Below, in pieces: positions 45,984 to 53,505 of a stretch of 64,000 nucleotides of DNA. Source of the DNA: Oceanospirillaceae bacterium. Lineage in GTDB: Bacteria > Pseudomonadota > Gammaproteobacteria > Pseudomonadales > Balneatricaceae. Numbering within the stretch: position 1 is the stretch's first letter; every line of letters begins with the position of its first letter. Where the stretch lies: the NCBI GenBank assembly GCA_003521845.1, contig DPHB01000027.1:13735-77734 (forward strand). Reading direction: 5' to 3'. A model generated the notes under the pieces. That model was not told the origin of the DNA. It saw nothing but the letters and a program-made list of their open reading frames with translations, and did no database searches. Position numbers and translations under genes: made by a program.

Positions 45984-47504
45984 TTAGAAGAATCCTAACG
46001 GGCTAGTGCTGTAGCTAACCAACAGGTTTTTGGTTTGCTGATAATGCTCCAGCATCATCTTGTGGGTTTCACGGCCAATACCTGACTTTTTGTAACCACC
46101 AAAAGCGGCGTGGGCTGGGTAGGCATGGTAGCAGTTGGTCCATACACGGCCTGCCTGAATATTGCGGCCCATGCGATAGGCACGATTGATATCCCGTGTC
46201 CATACACCGGCACCTAGGCCGTATTCGGTATCGTTGGCAATGGCCAGTGCTTCAGCTTCGTCCTTAAAGGTCGTGACCGCCACAACGGGGCCGAAGATCT
46301 CTTCTTGGAAGACGCGCATGTTGTTATTGCCTTTCATCAGCGTCGGCTCAATATAGAAACCAGCCGAAAGCTCGCTGCCCACATCGGCTGCGCCACCACC
46401 GGTTAAGAATTCGGCACCTTCTTTACGACCGATATCTAGGTAGTTAAGAATACGTTCTTGCTGTTCTTGTGAGGCCTGCGCACCCACCATAGTATCAGTA
46501 TCTAGGGGGTTGCCACGTTTAATTTGCGCCGTGCGCTCCAAGACTCGCGCTATAAATTCGTCATACATGGATTCTTGTACCAGTAAGCGAGATGGGCAGG
46601 TACAAACTTCACCCTGGTTAAAGAAGGCCAGTACCGTGCCTTCTACGCACTTGCTGATAAAGTCATCTTCGCACTGCATAACATCATCAAAATAGATATT
46701 GGGTGACTTGCCGCCCAGCTCTACGGTGGATGGAATCAGATTTTGCGCGGCATTGGCCAATACAATTTGGCCCACTTGGGTAGAACCTGTGAAGGCGATC
46801 TTGGCGATGTCAGTGTGCGTTGCTAAAGCTTGACCGGTGACTTCGCCGATACCATTGACAATATTGACGACGCCATCTGGTAACAGATCTTGAATCAGTT
46901 CCATAAGTACCAGAATGGATACGGGGGTTTGTTCGGCAGGCTTTAACACTACACAGTTGCCAGCTGCAAGCGCTGGTGCTAGTTTCCATGCGGCCATTAG
47001 TATGGGGAAATTCCATGGGATAATTTGGCCGACTACGCCGAGTGGCTCGTGAAAGTGATACGAGGCAGTGGTTTCGTCTAATTCAGCGGCGCTGCCTTCT
47101 TGGGCGCGTATACAACCGGCGAAGTAGCGAAAGTGATCAATGGTTAGGGGAATATCGGCGGCTAAGGTCTCCCGTACGCCCTTGCCGTTATCCCAAGTTT
47201 CGGCTACCGCAAGCACTTCCAAGTTGGCTTCAAGGCGGTCAGCAATTTTTAACAGTAGATTAGAACGTTCGGTAACCGAGGTTTTGCCCCATGTGGCAAA
47301 GGCCTTAGCCCCGGCTTTGACGGCTAGATCGATATCTGCTGCGGATGAATTAGGTACTTCGCAAAATTTTTGCCCATTGATAGGGGAGATATTGTCCATA
47401 TACTCACCACTAACGGGGGCGGTCCATTGGCCACCGATATAGTTTTCATAGCGAGGTTTGAAGCTCATGACAGCGTCGCTGCTGCCAGGGTTAGCATATA
47501 TCAT
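45984..47504 (-). CDS. NAD-dependent aldehyde dehydrogenase, ExaC/AldB-like
   Basis: A 506-residue aldehyde dehydrogenase. The core motifs are intact: WNFPILMAAWKLAPAL, the NAD-binding block GSTQVGQIV, the general-base ELGGKSPNI, and the nucleophile Cys in NQGEVCTCPSR. The N-terminus (YANPGSSDAVMSFKPRYENYIGG) resembles ExaC acetaldehyde dehydrogenases. It should oxidise a short aldehyde to the acid; formaldehyde, acetaldehyde or an aldehyde from methylated-amine oxidation would fit. The ATG at 47504 follows aaggaacca. The racemase-like gene upstream on the same strand is 161 bases away with an inverted repeat in the gap. Confidence 0.93.
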   Translation of the reverse strand: MIYANPGSSDAVMSFKPRYENYIGGQWTAPVSGEYMDNISPINGQKFCEVPNSSAADIDLAVKAGAKAFATWGKTSVTERSNLLLKIADRLEANLEVLAVAETWDNGKGVRETLAADIPLTIDHFRYFAGCIRAQEGSAAELDETTASYHFHEPLGVVGQIIPWNFPILMAAWKLAPALAAGNCVVLKPAEQTPVSILVLMELIQDLLPDGVVNIVNGIGEVTGQALATHTDIAKIAFTGSTQVGQIVLANAAQNLIPSTVELGGKSPNIYFDDVMQCEDDFISKCVEGTVLAFFNQGEVCTCPSRLLVQESMYDEFIARVLERTAQIKRGNPLDTDTMVGAQASQEQQERILNYLDIGRKEGAEFLTGGGAADVGSELSAGFYIEPTLMKGNNNMRVFQEEIFGPVVAVTTFKDEAEALAIANDTEYGLGAGVWTRDINRAYRMGRNIQAGRVWTNCYHAYPAHAAFGGYKKSGIGRETHKMMLEHYQQTKNLLVSYSTSPLGFF

Positions 47505-47603
47505 ATTGGTTCCTTTCTTATACAGTTGTTTTAGCCCTAGATGACGTTAATAGCTTAACCAAAGTGGGGCTGGGAAGAACATCGGTTGAAAGGGGGTATT
47601 TTT

Positions 47604-47618
47604 CTCCTACTTTAGGAG
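47604..47618 (-). promoter_or_regulatory. Inverted repeat upstream of the aldehyde dehydrogenase gene
   Basis: ctccta and taggag (47604-47609 and 47613-47618) are perfect half-sites around ctt, about 100 bases before the aldehyde dehydrogenase start. The position suits an activator such as the neighbouring LuxR-type regulator. No T run follows on the minus strand, so it is not a terminator for the gene upstream. Confidence 0.35.
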
Positions 47619-47665
47619 GAGGCGAGGGCTGTCAGTTCAGCCCAGCCGTGGTGGCAGTATGGGGG

Positions 47666-48421
47666 TTAGTGCTGGGCGAGTAATTGCCCATACCCTAATA
47701 GTTGGTGCATGACACCGGCCATGCGCATGGTATCCCATGCTGTGGCCTGATTGCTGGTGATTACTGGCTTGCCTAGGGCTTGTTCTAGCTGGTCTATGAC
47801 TTCGATAGAGCGCAGGGCGCCACAACTAATAAATACGGCATCGGCATCGGGGCTGTCAAAGCGTTGGGCGTAATCTACAATAAACTGCGGACTCACACGA
47901 ATCATATCGCTGTCTTTTTCTAACTGCATCCCTTGTATATCTAATACCTCAAAGCCGCTGGCTTGTAGATAATCATCTTCCATTTGGTTAATGCTATCTA
48001 AGTAGGGCGTGACAACCACAATTTTCTTAGCCTCAACGGCCCTTAGTGCCTTAATGACACTGGCGATGATGCAGGTTTTTTGGGCCTTAGGGGCGCCTTT
48101 ACTCAGCTCGGCATACACCTGCTCTTCGCCGAGTACCAAGCTGCCAGATGTACAAGCATAAGAAATAACGTCCAAGCTACCGTCGGGCAGAATCAGCCTA
48201 GCAGCATCACCTAGTGAGCTACCTAAGTCAGTTAAGGTCTCCACGGTAATGCTGTCCGGGATAGGCGCACGGGTAAAATGGCAGCCTACCTCGTCTGGTA
48301 GCAATAAACGCATATCATCTTCGATGGTTTGTTCCGTAGCTAACAATACAAAGCCAATTTTGGCGTGTGGGTGACGGCCTTGATCAAAGATCACTTGGGT
48401 GGGAAGAGAGTATGATGTCAT
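47666..48421 (-). CDS. Asp/Glu racemase superfamily protein, copy 2
   Basis: A 251-residue relative of the copy at 36726. The two Cys sites are SYACTSGSL (about residue 95) and ISCGALRS (about residue 200), and both proteins share the KIGFVLLATEQTIEDDMRLLL-type N-terminal strand and the SNQATAWDTMR ending (SNHAMAWHLLR in copy 1). The family gives racemases, maleate isomerases and decarboxylases, and the reaction here is unknown. It lies upstream of the aldehyde dehydrogenase on the same strand and diverges from the TauD-like dioxygenase gene. Confidence 0.82.
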   Translation of the reverse strand: MTSYSLPTQVIFDQGRHPHAKIGFVLLATEQTIEDDMRLLLPDEVGCHFTRAPIPDSITVETLTDLGSSLGDAARLILPDGSLDVISYACTSGSLVLGEEQVYAELSKGAPKAQKTCIIASVIKALRAVEAKKIVVVTPYLDSINQMEDDYLQASGFEVLDIQGMQLEKDSDMIRVSPQFIVDYAQRFDSPDADAVFISCGALRSIEVIDQLEQALGKPVITSNQATAWDTMRMAGVMHQLLGYGQLLAQH

Positions 48422-48559
48422 GAGATAAACCAGCTTATTAGGTTAGGCAAAGATAGCTAAATAGACCATCAAGATAGCCAATATTGTTTCAGAAATCAAA
48501 ATTCGCTAATCTCGCGAATAGACGGTTAGTCTGAAGCTGCTAAAAGAGGAGAATACGCC

Positions 48560-49387
48560 ATGCAAATTAACGCCTTAACACCTCATCTAGGTGCTGAAAT
48601 TACCCAAGTAGATAGCAAAGACCCGAGATGTCACAAAGACTTGCTGGCGGCTTTAAGCCAGTATGGTGTCATTGTCTTGCGTGATCAGCAGCTGACGCCA
48701 GTGCAGCAAATTGCCATGGCCAAGGGGTTTGGAGAGATTAATGTTAATCGATTTTTTAAGGCTCACCCTGAACATGCCGAAATTGCCACAGTCATAAAAA
48801 CAGCCGATCAAACGACAGCTATCGGTGAGGCTTGGCATACGGATCACTCTTATGATCAAATACCGGCGGCTTTTTCCATGTTGTACGCCAAGCAAGTGCC
48901 CGCCTGTGGTGGCGACACACTCTTTGCCTCTACGGGCGCCGCTTATGATCATCTGTCACCCGCTATGCAACGCTTTTTACTATCGCTTCGAGCGCAACAC
49001 AGCTCCCGCCATGCCTTTGGTGTCAGCCAGATTGAGCATGAGTCCTATCAGGATGGTCGGCTGTCTAATCCGCAATTAGCCACTCAAGATGCTTGCCACC
49101 CAGTGGTGATAAAACACCCCTTGTCAGGCCGACCATGCATTTATGTGAACCCAGATTTCACCACCTATATTGAAGGTTTGCATAACAATGAAAGTGAGGC
49201 TTTGCTAGCCATGTTGTACGCGCAAGTATTGCGTGAAGAACATACCTGTCGCGTGCGCTGGCAGCAAAATAGTTTAACCATTTGGGATAACCGTGCCACC
49301 TGGCATAAAGCCATGAATGATTATCAGGGACAGGCAAGAGAGATGCATCGCATCACTATTAATGGTGATGCACTGGAAGCGTATTAA
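48560..49387 (+). CDS. TauD/TfdA-family Fe(II)/2-oxoglutarate dioxygenase
   Basis: A 275-residue dioxygenase of the taurine dioxygenase family. Iron ligands are His93 and Asp95 (AWHTDHSY) and a late His in WDNRATWHKAMND; the Arg in REMHRITING binds 2-oxoglutarate. Substrates in this family include taurine, alkyl sulfonates, phenoxyacetates and trimethyl-aminoethylphosphonate; the local context favours a small zwitterion, but this is a guess. The ATG at 48560 has agaggagaatacgcc upstream. It is the third 2-oxoglutarate dioxygenase within 16 kb and is followed by the repeat cluster. Confidence 0.9.
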   Translation: MQINALTPHLGAEITQVDSKDPRCHKDLLAALSQYGVIVLRDQQLTPVQQIAMAKGFGEINVNRFFKAHPEHAEIATVIKTADQTTAIGEAWHTDHSYDQIPAAFSMLYAKQVPACGGDTLFASTGAAYDHLSPAMQRFLLSLRAQHSSRHAFGVSQIEHESYQDGRLSNPQLATQDACHPVVIKHPLSGRPCIYVNPDFTTYIEGLHNNESEALLAMLYAQVLREEHTCRVRWQQNSLTIWDNRATWHKAMNDYQGQAREMHRITINGDALEAY

Positions 49388-49388
49388 C

Positions 49389-49600
49389 GCCATTGCGAGG
49401 AGTAAAGTGGCCATCCGTTCATTGCGAGAGCCCCACCCTACCGTCATTGCGAGCGCAGCAAACCTCGTCGTTGCGAGCGCAGCGAAAACCCCGTCATTGC
49501 GAGCGCAGCGAAGCAATCTCTAGCAGGCAAAGTGCAACACTGCTTGAGGTTGCCGCGTTGTTCCTCCTCGCAACGACGAAAAGGCGCGCTCGCGATGACG
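49389..49600. repeat. REP-like intergenic repeat cluster, copy 2 (several units)
   Basis: About five direct units of the type cgtcattgcgagcgcagcg occur between 49389 and 49520, the last running into aagcaatctc. Inverted ends (cctcctcgcaacgacg and gcgctcgcgatgacg) close the segment at 49563-49599. It fills the gap between the TauD-like and YebC genes. No coding sequence is seen within it. Confidence 0.8.
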
Positions 49601-49610
49601 ATGGTTGATC

Positions 49611-50327
49611 TTATACGTCGGCGTTGTGAAAAACGTTTTGCACGTCATCTAGGTCGTTAAGCATAAACAAGAACTTGTCGAACATTTCCATGTTTTCTTC
49701 GGCAATTTCAGTGAAAACCTGGGGCACAAACTGAATTTCGTCAACGTCAAAATCAATGCCTTCAAAAGCGTCGGTTAAGGCTTGCTTGGCCTTGGCGTAT
49801 TCGGTGTTAGGAGCAAAAACCGTAATCTTGCCGTCTTCACTTTCAATATCTCCGACGTCTATGTCAGCTTCCATCAAGGCTTCTAGCACGGCATCTTCAT
49901 CGTCACCGGCGAAGACAAAAATGGCACTATGATCAAACATGTGGCTAACACTGCCAGGGGTGCCAATTTTGGTTTTGGTTTTGGTAAAGGCCAAGCGTAC
50001 ATCGCCAAAAGTGCGGTTTGGGTTGTCGGTTAAGCAGTCAACAATCACCATGCAGTTGCCTGGGCCAAAGCCTTCGTAGCGCGCGGTGGAGTAGTCTTCA
50101 CCACCACCACCTTTGGCTTTTTCGATGGCCTTGTCGATAACGTGGGTAGGTACCTGGTCTTTCTTGGCGCGTTCGATAAGACCGCGCAGCGTTAGGTTGC
50201 CATCGGGGTCAGTACCACCAGACTTGGCTGTGACATAAATTTCGCGGCCGTATTTGCTGTAAACTTTGGCCTTCATGTCTGATGTTTTGGCCATGGAGTC
50301 TTTGCGGTTTTGGTAGGCTCTGCCCAT
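49611..50327 (-). CDS. YebC/PmpR family protein, YeeN-like branch
   Basis: A 238-residue protein of the YebC/TACO1 family. Members have been described as transcription regulators and, more recently, as factors relieving ribosome stalling. The start MGRAYQNRKDSMAKTSDMKAK and KVYSKYGREIYVTAKSGG place it in the YeeN-like branch rather than that of classic YebC (MAGHSKWANI). Conserved blocks are YEGFGPGNCMVIVDCLTDNPNRT and GSVSHMFDH. I chose the ATG at 50327, five codons inside the longest frame. It is alone; the ruvC-operon context usual for YebC is absent, which also suits YeeN. Confidence 0.88.
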   Translation of the reverse strand: MGRAYQNRKDSMAKTSDMKAKVYSKYGREIYVTAKSGGTDPDGNLTLRGLIERAKKDQVPTHVIDKAIEKAKGGGGEDYSTARYEGFGPGNCMVIVDCLTDNPNRTFGDVRLAFTKTKTKIGTPGSVSHMFDHSAIFVFAGDDEDAVLEALMEADIDVGDIESEDGKITVFAPNTEYAKAKQALTDAFEGIDFDVDEIQFVPQVFTEIAEENMEMFDKFLFMLNDLDDVQNVFHNADV

Positions 50328-50525
50328 TTTATTTGCTTCCAAGGTTTCGAATGAAGGCGCTATTTTAACGCTATTTGCGGTAATGCGGAACCTCCTCTTA
50401 GGTTAGTACTGATATTGGTGCGGCATATAGTTGTTCGCCAAAGGGTAATACATGCTTGCCATCATAAAATACCACGCCGCTGGTGAACTGTGATCCACAT
50501 GCAGTCAGTAGTGTTTTACGATCTT

Positions 50526-51434
50526 TCAGTCCTGTTTATTAGGTAACCAAGCTTTCGCGTCCAGCTGTAGCAGCTTATCTAGCAACCACTGGCCACTTTG
50601 CCCCAAGGCCCGTTGTTCGGTCCACACGACGTCGATGCCTTGCAGTATGTCGGACTGTTGAAAGTCGTATTGCAGTTGCTTTAATTCACCACTAGCCAGT
50701 TGCTCGCAAACTACCGCCCAAGGCAATTCGGCCCAACCCATATTGGTGAGGATCATGTCTAAAATAAGATAAGGGCTTTCGCTATACCAAACCTTGGGAC
50801 TTTTCCAAGCGCTGTTGTTATTGTCCACTGACATAAAGCGACTGCGTAATACGAATTGATGGTGCTCACGCAAATCGGCATGGCTAATATTCTTCTTATT
50901 GGCTAGAGGATGTGCAGGTGAGCACACCGGCACCTGAGCACTGTGGCCAATGCCTTTGTAATAATAGCCCTGAGGGTAGGATTCTTTTTCGGACATGATG
51001 CCTATGTCAGCGCGGCCATTGAGTAGCAGCTCCGCCACGTCGTGGGCACCTGGGTCGAATACTTCTACTTCTAAGTGAGGGAAGGTGTCGCGTAATTTTG
51101 CAAAAATACCCATCAAGGGTTTGATCAAGGTGCCTTGCTCTAGGGCAATACCTAGATGTGTGTCTGCATGGGTAGCAAGACTGTTGGCAAGGGCACTGAA
51201 TTCAGCATTGCTGCGTAATACGGCGCGGGCATGCTTAAGTAGGGCTTGCCCTGCTGGGGTTAGACTTGGCGTGCGTTTGCTACGATCAAACAGGGCTACA
51301 TCTGTGTCAATTTCCAGATTAATGATAGCGGTGCTTACTGCCGATTGAGCTTTGCCAAGACGCCGGGCGGCGGCAGAAAAGGATGCTGACTCGGCGGCAA
51401 TGACAAAGGTGTTGAGTTGTTCTAGGCTTTGCAT
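50526..51434 (-). CDS. LysR family transcriptional regulator, divergent from the PACE pump
   Basis: A 302-residue LysR protein with the N-terminal winged helix-turn-helix (LEQLNTFVIAAESASFSAAARRLGK, QSAVSTAIINLEIDTDVALFDRS) and an effector domain starting near LGIALEQG. It diverges from a PACE efflux gene, the arrangement in which a LysR protein (AceR in Acinetobacter) controls the AceI pump. A 17-base inverted repeat lies between the two genes. A 43-codon open frame of unknown nature follows its stop. Confidence 0.88.
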   Translation of the reverse strand: MQSLEQLNTFVIAAESASFSAAARRLGKAQSAVSTAIINLEIDTDVALFDRSKRTPSLTPAGQALLKHARAVLRSNAEFSALANSLATHADTHLGIALEQGTLIKPLMGIFAKLRDTFPHLEVEVFDPGAHDVAELLLNGRADIGIMSEKESYPQGYYYKGIGHSAQVPVCSPAHPLANKKNISHADLREHHQFVLRSRFMSVDNNNSAWKSPKVWYSESPYLILDMILTNMGWAELPWAVVCEQLASGELKQLQYDFQQSDILQGIDVVWTEQRALGQSGQWLLDKLLQLDAKAWLPNKQD

Positions 51435-51484
51435 GGGTGCTCTTTGTCTATCTAATATTAAGATGGATACTAACTTGTTTGTAT

Positions 51485-51501
51485 ATCTATCGATGATAGA
51501 T
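51485..51501. promoter_or_regulatory. Inverted repeat, probable LysR operator
   Basis: atctatc and gatagat form a perfect 7-base inverted repeat around gat, 50 bases from each of the divergent start codons, in the AT-rich region where a LysR protein would bind. Confidence 0.6.
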
Positions 51502-51535
51502 TACGTTTTTAATCGACACAGTCAAGAGATTTACC

Positions 51536-51991
51536 ATGTCCCAAGATATTGCCGTGCGCAGCGGCCGCGATCGTATGCGTTACACCATGATATTTGAAGC
51601 TACTCTGCTAGCCTTGATGGTACCTGCAGGGGCCTTGGTGTTTGAACGTAGCCATGCGGATATTGGTATCTTGGCCGTGTTTTTATCCGTTAAAGCCATG
51701 TTGGTTAATTTACTTTATAACTGGCTGTTTGATCGCTGGGACGTACGCAATGGCCGTATTCCTACGCAGCGTAGTTGGAAGGGGCGCACGATGCATGCCT
51801 TGGGTTTTGAGGGCACCTTAACCGTAACCTCTTTGCCCTTTGTTATGTGGTGGCTACATCTCAATGTGTGGCAAGCCTTGTTGACGGATCTAGTGATGGC
51901 AAGCTTTGTGGTGCTTTATACCATGCTGTTTACCTGGTTTTATGACCGTGCTTTTCCTGTGGCTCAGCCTGCACAAAAAACTGTCGCGTAG
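51536..51991 (+). CDS. PACE family efflux transporter
   Basis: A 151-residue membrane protein of four helices in two tandem repeats, each with the family block: RDRMRYTMIFEATLLALMVP and YNWLFDRWD in the first, GRTMHALGFEGTLTVTSLPF and FTWFYDRAF in the second. PACE proteins such as AceI export biocides like chlorhexidine or short diamines using the proton gradient. The conserved Glu of helix 1 (in FEATLL) is present. Control by the divergent LysR regulator is likely. Confidence 0.92.
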   Translation: MSQDIAVRSGRDRMRYTMIFEATLLALMVPAGALVFERSHADIGILAVFLSVKAMLVNLLYNWLFDRWDVRNGRIPTQRSWKGRTMHALGFEGTLTVTSLPFVMWWLHLNVWQALLTDLVMASFVVLYTMLFTWFYDRAFPVAQPAQKTVA

Positions 51992-52099
51992 GTTTTCTGG
52001 ATGCATCGAGTTCTCGGTAAAAATGGCGTTTCAAATGATGGGCGGCGCTTATCAGATATCTGGTAATAACTAGCCATAGATTGATATTGTTTTCATTAA

Positions 52100-52140
52100 A
52101 AGTAAAAAATACTTTACATCAAGTAAACTATAAATTACTC
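52100..52140 (+). promoter_or_regulatory. AT-rich promoter region with an imperfect inverted repeat before the membrane protein-HTH operon
   Basis: actttac and gtaaact lie as an imperfect inverted repeat around atcaa within a very AT-rich stretch, about 60 bases before the TTG start. It may be the operator of the downstream HTH protein. This is judged by eye only. Confidence 0.3.
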
Positions 52141-52175
52141 TAAGTCAAAATATATAGACTTATTGAGGTGAATTT

Positions 52176-52595
52176 TTGGATACTAAGAAGAGGAATATCA
52201 CCGCGTCCTTGTTGTCAGCAGCCGTGGTTAGCTATTGGATATACGGCCAATATGGGGCTGTTGACATGGGTGATCAAGTGCAGGTTGGCCAATTTTTATT
52301 GACCACGATGGGGGTTGGTATGCTGTCCAATATTGTCATGGTTATTGTGATGTCTATAGTGGCTAGTATCTTGTTTGGCAAGGGAGAAAAGCCAGTTTTT
52401 GACGAGCGTGATAAGCTCATCGAGCTGTATGTGATGCGTGCCATTCTAGTGATATTTAGCTTGGGATTTGTCATTACCTTGGGGCTAGTGGGGTGGTATA
52501 GCTTATCCGCTAACATGGCCCTGCTGGTGCTCTTCTTGTGTATGTACGGCGCCAATATTGTGGGTGATCTGGTTAAATTGTATTGGTATCGATAG
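52176..52595 (+). CDS. Small membrane protein with four hydrophobic segments, partner of an HTH regulator
   Basis: A 139-residue protein with four predicted helices (ASLLSAAVVSYWIYG, LLTTMGVGMLSNIVMVIVMSIVASIL, VMRAILVIFSLGFVITLGLVGW, MALLVLFLCMYGANIVG) and a cytoplasmic FDERDKLIE loop. That DERD loop and the adjacent HTH gene recall DUF2178-type membrane proteins paired with XRE regulators. The start is TTG at 52176 with gaggtg five bases upstream. The role is probably signalling to the HTH protein; no ligand is known. Confidence 0.65.
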   Translation: MDTKKRNITASLLSAAVVSYWIYGQYGAVDMGDQVQVGQFLLTTMGVGMLSNIVMVIVMSIVASILFGKGEKPVFDERDKLIELYVMRAILVIFSLGFVITLGLVGWYSLSANMALLVLFLCMYGANIVGDLVKLYWYR

Positions 52596-52604
52596 GGAAT
52601 CACT

Positions 52605-52835
52605 ATGCCAAAAGAAAAATTGCTGATTAACAACCAAATACGTCGCCTACGCTTTGATCATGATGAGATGACTCAGCAGGAACTGGCCAATGCTATTGGT
52701 GTGTCGCGGCAAACCATAGTGGCGGTAGAAAAGGGCAAATATAACCCCTCTTTAGAGCTAGCGTTCCAGATAGCCATGGTGTTCAGTCAGCCTATTCAAG
52801 ACGTGTTTAGTGTTGCTTCTGACGAGCAAAGCTAA
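52605..52835 (+). CDS. XRE family helix-turn-helix regulator
   Basis: A 76-residue protein consisting almost entirely of one Cro/C1-type helix-turn-helix (IRRLRFDHDEMTQQELANAIGVSRQTIVAVEKGKYNPSLELAFQIA) with a short tail. It follows the membrane protein gene by 9 bases and precedes a methyltransferase gene by 19, so the three form one operon. It belongs to the short YozG-like group usually encoded beside small membrane proteins. Confidence 0.88.
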   Translation: MPKEKLLINNQIRRLRFDHDEMTQQELANAIGVSRQTIVAVEKGKYNPSLELAFQIAMVFSQPIQDVFSVASDEQS

Positions 52836-52854
52836 GATAACCAAGGACATGAAA

Positions 52855-53505
52855 ATGACACAGCTTAACCCACACTTTTGGGATAAAATTGCTGCTGGCT
52901 ATGCCTTGCGCCCAGTCGGTGATGTGGCGTCTTATGCCTACAAGCTTGAACAAATGAGTCAACATTTGGTAGCAGGTATGACGGTGCTGGAAATAGGATG
53001 TGGTACCGGTAGTACAGCTATCACCTTGGCTCAGAAGCACCCGGATGTAGAGTTTGTCGCCGAAGATTTCTCCCCCGAGATGATTAATATTGCCAAGGCA
53101 AAGGCCATACATCTTGGCTTGGATAACCTCACTTTTAATTGCAATTGCGCAGAACAAGGTTTGTTGGGAGAGGCCCAGTTTGACATGATCATTGCCATGA
53201 ATTTGGTGCTGCTAGTGCCCGATTGGCAAGCCATGGTTGTGCAAGCTGCGAGTAAGTTAAAGCCCAATGGTTGGTGGGTGAGTGGACATTTTTGGCTAGG
53301 TGAAGTGAACCTGCTGATCAAGCTGTTAGCTAAACCACTGATTAAGATAGGGCAGCTTATGGGTAGGTTGCCAGAGCATTTACATTTCCTTAAGCGCAAG
53401 GCCTATTGTGAGGCCATACAAGCAGCCGGTCTAACCATAGAAACGGATTGGCACCCCCCAGGTAAACCTAAGGTGTTTTTTATCATGGCGCAAAGGTCAG
53501 CTTAA
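52855..53505 (+). CDS. SAM-dependent methyltransferase (class I)
   Basis: A 216-residue class I methyltransferase with motif I VLEIGCGTGSTAI, an acidic strand end (VEFVAEDFSPEM) and FDMIIAMNLVLLV. Its substrate is unknown; similar proteins methylate small molecules. I used the ATG at 52855, with aaggac upstream at good spacing; two codons earlier is another ATG, and a longer frame runs into the HTH gene. It ends in a 4-base overlap with the convergent Hsp70-like gene. Confidence 0.83.
   Translation: MTQLNPHFWDKIAAGYALRPVGDVASYAYKLEQMSQHLVAGMTVLEIGCGTGSTAITLAQKHPDVEFVAEDFSPEMINIAKAKAIHLGLDNLTFNCNCAEQGLLGEAQFDMIIAMNLVLLVPDWQAMVVQAASKLKPNGWWVSGHFWLGEVNLLIKLLAKPLIKIGQLMGRLPEHLHFLKRKAYCEAIQAAGLTIETDWHPPGKPKVFFIMAQRSA

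Noticed and set aside
49389..49600. CRISPR array in the TauD-YebC gap
   Set aside because: The repeat units are directly adjacent or irregularly spaced with no unique spacers of constant length, and they carry inverted ends. A REP-like cluster explains them.
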